Shown here piece after piece: positions 57,358-64,000 of a stretch of DNA of 64,000 nt; the stretch's first letter is position 1; the number at the start of each line of letters is the position of its first letter. The translations under genes were made by a program, and so were the position numbers. Origin of the DNA: Effrenium voratum (taxonomy: Eukaryota > Sar > Dinophyceae > Suessiales > Symbiodiniaceae); NCBI GenBank assembly GCA_963377175.1, contig CAUJNA010000182.1:115001-179000 (forward strand), written 5' to 3'. Under the pieces are notes generated by a model. That model was not told the origin of the DNA and searched no databases. It saw nothing but the letters and a program-made list of their open reading frames with translations.

Positions 57358-59288
57358 CTTCCCGGATTGCGGAGACGATCCACAAGGCATGGCCAGGACT
57401 TGAAGGATCACACAGCTTGCCTCTCAGAGGGTCCAAGTTCCTCAGGAGGATGGCGTTTGCAGGGCTTGTCTCATGAAGAAGAAAACAGTGGCTCAACATC
57501 TGCCAGTCAAACCCAAAGGAACGAGGGCAGCAACGGTAGCTTCGTTGGATGACTCCGTTTCAGGTGCAAAGTGAAAAGTGAAGAAAAAAAAGGAAAAAAG
57601 AAGAAAAAAAGCGAAACGGGGACAGAAGCACTCTCCTGTCAAGAAAAAGAGAGAGAATGTAGACTGCCAGCGGCGGCTTGCCAGATCGGCCTCAAAGGGT
57701 ACAGTAGTATCCTCTGCATTTCTTGCCTGTGTACAGCCCTCTCACGCACATTCCTGCGATCATGTCACCTGCGCCGCTTTTTGCACGAGCGCAAGATCAC
57801 CACAGCGACGCTCACAACGAAGGTTATGGTTCACCCACTGCATAGGCAACACAGGGCCTTGTTACAAATCGTCAGTGAACAACAGCCCGAACTGGAGTTC
57901 GGCCACATCTGCTTGACACCGCTGCTGCAAATTGCATGACTGATCAATTGAAGCACAATACACAGGACACCGAAAAGGACTCTTGAACACCTTTTATGCA
58001 TGCATGATCGAATCAGTTGCTTGTTGTTGCCAGACAAGACTTGTTGCTCGGCCAGTGTTCAACTTCACCTACTGTGAACCGTGGTAACCTTCACTGCGAC
58101 GGGCCGTCAAAATCGGGAGATTTCTGGAAATTCCCAGGGAGAAACCCGCTAACGCGATACGACTCACTCTCCTGCAATCCACGCAAGAGCCAGAGAGTGG
58201 CCGTTAAGCACCCGGTTCCTAAGCACTGACCTCCAGCCAGGGAACTGGGTTTGGCAACACCCCCAGGTTGCAGCCATCAGAGCTCCTTGTCGCTCTTCAA
58301 AAAGTTGCCCTCGCAACGGAACCTCCAAAAGAAAACCGTTTGCCGTCCGTGCTCGGCTTAACCTTGGCGGAAACCTGAGAGGCACGCTTTCCGCACAGCG
58401 GGCACAAGAGGGACCAGCCAACGTCGCTCCCAAAGGGAGGATCAGGCTGCTGGCTGGCCCTGGACCCCGGCAATGGTCATTCCAACTCATGCGCCAGCCC
58501 CGTGGCTTTTGGCTGTGGGTTCAGGTTGTTTTAAGGGGCAACACACGCTGCAAGGGGAGGTTCACCCCCGACGATGCTAAGTGTTCATATGGCCAAAGAG
58601 GAATCAAGAGTTGAGATTCCGCTTGGCATGCAGCCGCGTCATCCAAAATCTGACCTTGCTTTTGGCAAAGCTTTGGCAAATGCAAAGGACCAACAGAAAG
58701 GAAGGGTGCCCTCGTTCGCAATCTCTTTTGCCGTAACCACACTTGCAAAAATGGGGACCCTCGGGCTTCACCAACCGGTCGACAAATCTGTGGGTTCCAA
58801 CCGCTCGACCACCGCGGGAGTCCAGGCTAACTCGCTGGCCACGCGCACGCGCGCGGGGGAAGGGGGTCTCAGATGCCCGGGTAGCCAAAAGTGGAGGCCC
58901 AAGCCTCCACCTCCTTCTTCAGCGCCTAAGTTCCGCGAGCTCAAGCCTGGACCTACAAGCCCCCCCAGTCAGACGCGGTACCCATGAAAGGGTTTCTTTG
59001 GAAATGTGCCAGGTCAATTGGTAGACCGTCACAGCACGACATGCACGACAATGTGGAGAAGTCGAACAAGTGAGCGTCTGCCAGCAGCCAAAACCGGGTG
59101 TGCGCTTCGCTTGCAGGGATACTTGCAGAATAAGACCAGACATGAAGTACGCAGACTTGCCTCGTACGGTAACCGTCCTGTATCAGAAGTTGGTACCCTT
59201 CCGCTTGATGCTGCGCCCCCTAGGTTTAGAGAGCCATGCTGAATTTTCGGGCCCCCCGGGTTTCTCTTGCCTCTGCTTCGGGTGCTTT

Positions 59289-59450
59289 GCAAGACCAAAG
59301 GAGCCTACCCAAAGGATCGAAAAAGGCGCCAAAGTACACCCATTTGGCTGGGGGTCAACATCCCGTACCCAGTGAACACCCCAATCCCCACTAAAATAGA
59401 CTAAAATGGGTGGTGCACCTACCCCAAAATGGTACCATTGGTTTTGACTG
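59289..59450. repeat. Dispersed repeat, copy A (partner 62899-63112)
   Basis: gcaagaccaaaggagcctac through catttggctgggggtcaa (59289-59357) is nearly identical to 62899-62967. Later phrases (cagtga.ca.cccaatccc, ctaaaatggtaccattggtt) are also shared. Copy B carries an extra segment of about 50 bp in between. Confidence 0.8.
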
Positions 59451-60812
59451 GCTGGGACTGTGCCAACCGTCGCTTCCCAGTGACCTTTGTGGGAATGTTC
59501 CCTACCACAGCACTGCAACTTCCACGCCTCGATGTCTGCATTGCCAGGCAGGGCAGCCTCAGCTGAAAGCTGCGCAAGGGCGAGAAAGCGAACAGCGCCC
59601 AAAACCCGTTTACTTTGGTCCCCAACATGATTAGAAGAGTTGCATATTGCCCTTGGCATATAACGCACACACACACACACCGTTTTTGCAAATGGAAGCA
59701 ATGAACTAGCCCCACGCAACACATTGCCTCGTCAAAGGAAGCTTAGTTGCAAGACTTCCGTCATATGCATAGCCAGTGGATCATCTAAGAAAATAAAGCA
59801 AATGAATAGAAGTGGCAAGAAAGTGCAGCAATATAGAAAAACTAGCAGTCGCAAGCGTGCAGGCGCGGTGCGGAACGGATTCCAAACAGGTTCGGACGGG
59901 ACACGCATTGGAAAGGCAGGATCAAGCATTTCCCGAACCTCCAATCCAAATGGTAAACCCTTCGCGGACTCTCCACGGCTGCAGAATCAGGCTTTGAACT
60001 GTCCGCGGTGGGATGGCGTTTCATAGAAGCTTCAGTACGGAGACCGATTTGGGATCATCTCCACGTCATGCAAAGCATAGGGAAAATCACGAAAACCAAA
60101 ATCGAAAATCTAGCATTCCCATGCTTGATGGCAGCCAAAGTGAACCCTCCATCACTTCCAGTTGCTGAGTGAGCGTGAGCTACCTGACCACAACGCGTAT
60201 GGACCCTCAATAGTGCAAACAAAGCATAGGCCGCCCAGTAGTGGCATGGCTTGCATGCATGCAGCACCCCTAGACACCTTGAAACGCCCTATGTCGAGAC
60301 TCCTAACGCATCTCAGCCCTTAGACAACCGACCTTCATGGATCGGTTACCCCGATCGGTCTTGATAGAATTGACCTCGACCTCCGCACATCTCAGAAGGG
60401 ACCCCAATTGTTTGACCCATGTGGGTCTGTCTCAAGGATATGCAATCCTCCAAAAATTGTTGGTTCCCCTCGAGTCTCCTACTCGTTTCCCGAAACTGTC
60501 GAAATTATCCCTTCAAACCAACCAGAAAATATTGCGGACCGTCGCTATCGACGGTTGGCTGCGAGGCGCAAAACAAAACAACAACAAACCAACCCAGAAA
60601 GAGGAACCAACAACCAACAACAAACCAGCAATAACAACAAACCAACAACACCATAACGCAAAAACAAATATGCGACACACACCCCTTGTTTCGCCTCGAA
60701 ATCCTTCAGCTTCTTGCCCTTCTCCTCCTGCACCTGTGAGTGCCAAGCTCGCTAAGGTAACCCCGGCTCAGGTAAAAGCTCAATATCCCCAGGAGAAACC
60801 AACAAAAACTGG

Positions 60813-61382
60813 ACATGTGGCTGAAAATGTGGTTGAAATGTGGTTGAAACGTGGTTGAAAGGTGGTTGAAATGTGGTTGCAATGTGGTTGAAGCGTGGTT
60901 GACATGTGAATTGAAATGTGGTTGAAACGTGGTTAAAACGTGGTTGAAACGTGGTTGAAAGGTGGTTGCAATGTGGTTGAAATGTTGTTGAAATGCGGCT
61001 GAAACGTGGTTGAAAAGTGGTTGAAACGTGGTTGAAACGTGGTTAAAACGTGGTTGAAACGTGGTTGAAAGGTGGTTGAAACGTGGTTGAAACGTGGTTG
61101 AAACGTGGTTGACACGTGGTTGAAACGTGGTTGAACCGTGGTTGAAACGTGGTTGAAATGTGGCTGAAACGTGGTTGAAATGTGGTTGAAACGTGGTTGA
61201 ACCGTGGTTGAAACGTGGTTGAAATGTGGTTGAAACGTGGTTGAAACGTGGTTGAAACGTGGTTGAAATGTGGTTGCAATGTGGTTGAACTGGTGTTGAA
61301 ATGTGGCTGAAACGTGGTTGAAATGTGGTTGAAACGTGGTCGAAACGTGGTTGAAATGTGGTTGAAATGTGGTTGAAATGTG
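60813..61382. repeat. 11-bp minisatellite (GTGGTTGAAAC)n
   Basis: About 50 units of gtggttgaaa(c/t), with variants such as gtggctgaaa, gtggttgcaa and gtggttgacac. The period of 11 is not a multiple of 3, so all frames on one strand read the same 11-residue cycle. This explains a 271-codon frame on the minus strand. Confidence 0.95.
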
Positions 61383-61417
61383 CTCTGAAGTTTCTCTTGC
61401 AATTCCTAGTCCGGCGC

Positions 61418-61540
61418 TTCAACGTTTTCAACCACATTTCCCGTTTCTCCTTCCAATATGTCCCACCTTTCAACCACCTTTCATCCACATTGCAACCACA
61501 TTTCAACCACGTTTCAACCACGCTTCAACCACATTTCAAC
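61418..61540. repeat. Inverted arm of the 11-bp minisatellite
   Basis: The same unit in opposite orientation (gtttcaaccac), about eight copies with a 60-bp unrelated patch, 35 bp after the main array. It can pair with the main array. Confidence 0.9.
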
Positions 61541-62119
61541 ATGAGGTCACTTTACAACCTAGTGAGGTCACTCTAGCTCACATGACTACAAAATAATCCC
61601 AAAGCAAGCCACAAGCCGTGCCTTATCAATACTTCTCGTGAGGAGCATAAACATGGTGCTCTTTTGTTCTCTTAAGGAACCCCCTGTGAACCAGAGAATG
61701 AACATCCATCTTAGCCGCAGGAATTGAGTACGTTGCTCTCTTCCTCTTTTTTTTGCCGTGACGCTTGTGGGCAGTTGTGACTGCCCCACTGCACTTCAAA
61801 ACAAACTGCAAGATTCCCGTCACCCACCCAGCTGCAAACCATTGAGATGCGGTGAGTCATAATCAAACAAACCAAATGTCGCGTGTGGGTGTGTGAGTGG
61901 GTGTTTGGCTCTGGCAGGTATGTCATCCTTGCGTTCAATTTAAGAAATGGTAAGTCAGACATATCACTTCTTTTTCTGAAGCTCCTCCGCTGAATTGGGG
62001 AGTTGTTAGAAGGGAATAGCAACATGTTCTCGGTTCACAGGCCACACGCCACCAAACGCCGTTCTGGAGCAACTTCGATGGCACCGAGGCCTCAAAAGCC
62101 GCAAACCCCACACCCCTGC
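61541..62119. other. No recognisable gene
   Basis: A short minus-strand phrase near 61985-62005 (AEELQKKK) could continue the SHMT exon upstream, but splice sites and length do not convince. Confidence 0.5.
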
Positions 62120-62203
62120 CTTCAAGGCAATCTTGCAGCACCGATCCAAAAAGGACGCAATCTTCTCAAAGTCAGCGGTGGTGCAGCCGCGGGTGGTCAT
62201 GGC
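62120..62203 (-). CDS. Serine hydroxymethyltransferase, one internal exon
   Basis: An 84-nt exon with acceptor CTAG|GCC at 62203 and GC donor AAG|GCAGGG at 62120 encodes 28 residues beginning AMTTRGCTTADFEKIASF and ending KIALK. This is the C-terminal segment of SHMT that follows the conserved (G)(I/V)R(L/I)G(T/A)P: yeast and plant enzymes have PAMTTRG or ALTSRG followed by DF and helical residues. SHMT converts serine and tetrahydrofolate to glycine and methylene-tetrahydrofolate. No adjacent exon was found in this window, so the upstream part probably lies beyond 64000, or this is an orphan fragment. The open, exactly bounded exon favours a live gene. Confidence 0.6.
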
Positions 62204-62898
62204 CTAGCTGGCACGGCAAAGTTATCTAAGAGACGCACCGCGCAGGTGGATGAAACTGCATCGAAATGCTGCCTCGGAAGGGAATCCGTTTTCGCAAGTC
62301 AACTGGCAACCAGCAACTGGAAACAGGCGAGCAGAAGCCAGCTACCCTGAAGGCCATCGCGGCTTTTTCTGCTGACTGCAGTGCCGTCCCACTTGTTTTC
62401 ACAGGAGGCATGATGTCGATTCTCCGAGTGTACCCAAGGAACAGACTCCACGCAGGGCGTACATCAAGTTCCGGGATGTCACCCAAAGATACGCCAAAAA
62501 AACATCTTGAGGGCCTCAAAGATCATCCCATTTCGAGGCCCGCCTGGTTGCCCATGTCCCATTGGTTGATCAATCTTCCCTTCGGCCGGCCATGACCATG
62601 ACTAACTTTCCCCATGGTGCAAGTCAGTCAATCCCTTTCTGTCACCCCTCACCCACTTTTTGTTCGTATCTTGTTTACATACGAAAGGTAGGTACCAAAT
62701 CAACGTAGAAGGACAATTTATACACCATGGGTAACGTTTCCCACCAATCTGTCACATGTCTCACGGAAAAAATCCCTCGACCGGTCCCCCGGTCGACCGG
62801 TCTGCCCGAGGCCCCGCGCCGGCGCGCCCACGCGGACACCGCCCGGGGAGAGCGCCGACACGTCGCCATGCACCGCCTCAGTCAAACGATTTCATGTG

Positions 62899-63112
62899 GC
62901 AAGACCAAAGGAGCCTACCCAAAGAATCGAAAAAGGCGCCAGGGTACACCCATTTGGCTGGGGGTCAAAGCCTCAGCTGCCATCTTTTCATGTGGCCATG
63001 GGTCAAAATCCAAATCGGTTAGCCCCAGTGAGCATCCCAATCCCAGCTAAAATAGGAAGCCTAAAATCGGTGGTGAATTCAGCTGCCAACCAAAATGGTA
63101 CCATTGGTTTTG
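62899..63112. repeat. Dispersed repeat, copy B
   Basis: Partner of 59289-59450. The extra segment relative to copy A begins where the MITE-like end catgtggccatgggtcaaaa starts (62989), so copy B may contain a later insertion. Confidence 0.75.
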
Positions 63113-63127
63113 ACCCACAGCCATGTG
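62989..63127. mobile_element. MITE copy 4 (longer variant) of the atggctgtgggtcaaaa family
   Basis: Ends catgtggccatgggtcaaaa and ttttgacccacagccatgt, about 139 bp. The interior is unlike the other copies, with no gactaaaacc core, and instead matches the dispersed repeat at 59380-59447. Boundaries are less sure. Confidence 0.5.
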
Positions 63128-63721
63128 GGACATCGAACCAAATGTGACTGATACTGTGGTATGATGATTCCCCTGTCAATACCAGCAAACAAATGGCTTC
63201 CCATGGTTTCAAAGTGGCTGCAGGAGTTCGTCCAGCCAGTGGAAAAAAGCCCATACCCTAGTGATTCTGGTAGGGAAACCAAAGCACAAACGATTTTGGG
63301 AAGCCTTTCCATTTTGAGACGAACCCTTGGCAGGATGAACCGGACCCTTTGGTGGACACCCATATGGAATGTATGTCCAAGTTGTTAAGCAGCTTCACTG
63401 AAAGTCATGCATTCCTCTCGAGGGCTTTTGGACTGGAGAAGCTGCAGAACCAACCTTTGGTGGGTCTCTAGATGAAAGGAACCCCCATATGTGATGCCAA
63501 CCTTTTGCTTCTCCTATGCCAACCAAGTGGGGTTTCAAGTTGCCCCGTGTGGGTCTCTGTTTTTGGAGCCCCCTTTTCGGTTTTTTCCGCCAGGGTCTTC
63601 CTTCCAGTCGGCGCCCCCCTCGAGTTACTCAGGCCGTGCGGCGTTTCGGTTCAGCGTGATGGAGGCCTGTTCGCACACCTGCACCAGAGGCAAAGCTCAT
63701 GCCGGGCAGTCTCACTGAATC

Positions 63722-63805
63722 CATATGGGAAAGGCTCAAAACGTGTACCAAAATGGCCCCTTGGACTAAAACCTGCGTTGTTTAATTTTGAGCCACACCC
63801 ATATG
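63722..63805. mobile_element. MITE copy 5, 84 bp
   Basis: Ends catatgggaaaggctcaaaa and ttttgagccacacccatatg form a 20-bp inverted repeat with three mismatches. The interior includes ggactaaaacctgcg (63763-63777). It is shorter than its relatives by an internal deletion of about 28 bp. Confidence 0.8.
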
Positions 63806-64000
63806 AGTTGTTGGTGAAGGCGTCTCCAGCCGCCACACAGCTTCTACAGCTGTACCGCTATGAACGAAGTGAACAAACATGCGACCAAGAAGTCTGTAAA
63901 CATCGTGATGAGGCGAGCATAAGGTCAATTGATGTCACTCCTCTCCCCCCACTTTGTGTTGTTGAAAACAAATATTCTGAACCAAGCACTGATGCCCAGA

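Larger units (their letters stand above)
55259..60812. other. No recognised gene; several small repeats
   Basis: Contains the elements at 56414, 57236 and 59289, poly-A/poly-C rich sequence at 57030-57080, and (AAC)n at 60584-60650. A minus-strand piece at 59500-59560 (AALPGNADIEAWKLQCC) flanked by splice-like sites could be an exon but matches nothing I know. Confidence 0.5.
62204..64000. other. Probable SHMT intron / intergenic sequence with MITEs
   Basis: No further SHMT exon is visible on the minus strand. Contains repeat copy B at 62899-63112 and the elements at 62989 and 63722. GC-rich patch at 62770-62870. Confidence 0.45.

Noticed and set aside
57571..57939. Lys-rich plus-strand frame near 57571
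   Set aside because: Starts in an A-rich low-complexity tract. No domain follows.
60706..61521. 271-codon frame with an STTFQPRFNHV repeat
   Set aside because: An 11-bp repeat gives the same 11-residue cycle in every frame of that strand. No start context or non-repeat domain.
61985..62005. Minus-strand AEELQKKK as the next SHMT exon
   Set aside because: Too short, without a convincing donor, and resemblance is limited to a few residues.

Overview
This window looks like nuclear DNA of a dinoflagellate, probably a symbiodiniacean or related suessialean. The evidence is indirect but consistent. (1) It carries Ty1/copia elements with very short LTRs and a methyltransferase-like domain inside pol. 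(2) Candidate host exons are short and isolated, with AG|G acceptors and non-GT donors (GA at 50258, GC at 62119). (3) There are degenerate CCCTAAA-type repeats. (4) The LTR carries the last 12 bases of the dinoflagellate spliced leader. (5) Host coding density is extremely low and simple repeats are massive. No rRNA, tRNA or CRISPR was found. Most long open frames here are by-products of repeats.

Layout. 1-6 kb: mostly non-coding, with one inverted-terminal-repeat element (992-1104) and telomere-like repeats (1672-1856). 6.05-9.32 kb: an old, broken copia element on the minus strand with 97/94-bp LTRs, a GAATA target duplication and an internally inverted piece. 10.6-11.35 kb: simple repeats. 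13.05-20.90 kb: the centrepiece, a young full-length copia element on the minus strand. It has identical 114-bp LTRs and a CATTT target duplication, and it sits inside a 112-bp MITE whose halves flank it. 21.3-23.05 kb: a three-copy tandem unit in which one CA seed has expanded to an uninterrupted 911-nt tract. 30.2-31.75 kb: CA-rich satellite. 33.7-34.85 kb: a possible host gene with a Cys/His cluster and a UIM-like helix. 49.3-50.3 kb: two exons that together encode one ankyrin repeat. 52.9-55.1 kb: TG/CG satellite. 60.8-61.54 kb: an 11-bp minisatellite with an inverted arm. 62.12-62.20 kb: a single 84-nt exon of serine hydroxymethyltransferase.

The young element works as a unit. Read on the minus strand it has LTR, PBS (TGGTAGCGG...), ORF1 (a novel basic/acidic low-complexity protein), gag-protease, integrase, a methyltransferase-like domain fused to RT-RNase H, a polypurine tract and LTR. 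The ORF1 start codon is formed by the LTR/PBS junction, and the old element uses the same arrangement. Gag and integrase overlap in the -1 frame at a textbook slippery heptamer (GGGTTTT in frame), and integrase and RT overlap in the +1 frame. The LTR holds a spliced-leader-like sequence in sense orientation.

Dispersed short inverted-repeat elements are abundant, including one family of five copies with a terminal motif atggctgtgggtcaaaa. Host gene calls are limited to fragments, because dinoflagellate exons are short and could only be recognised by motif.
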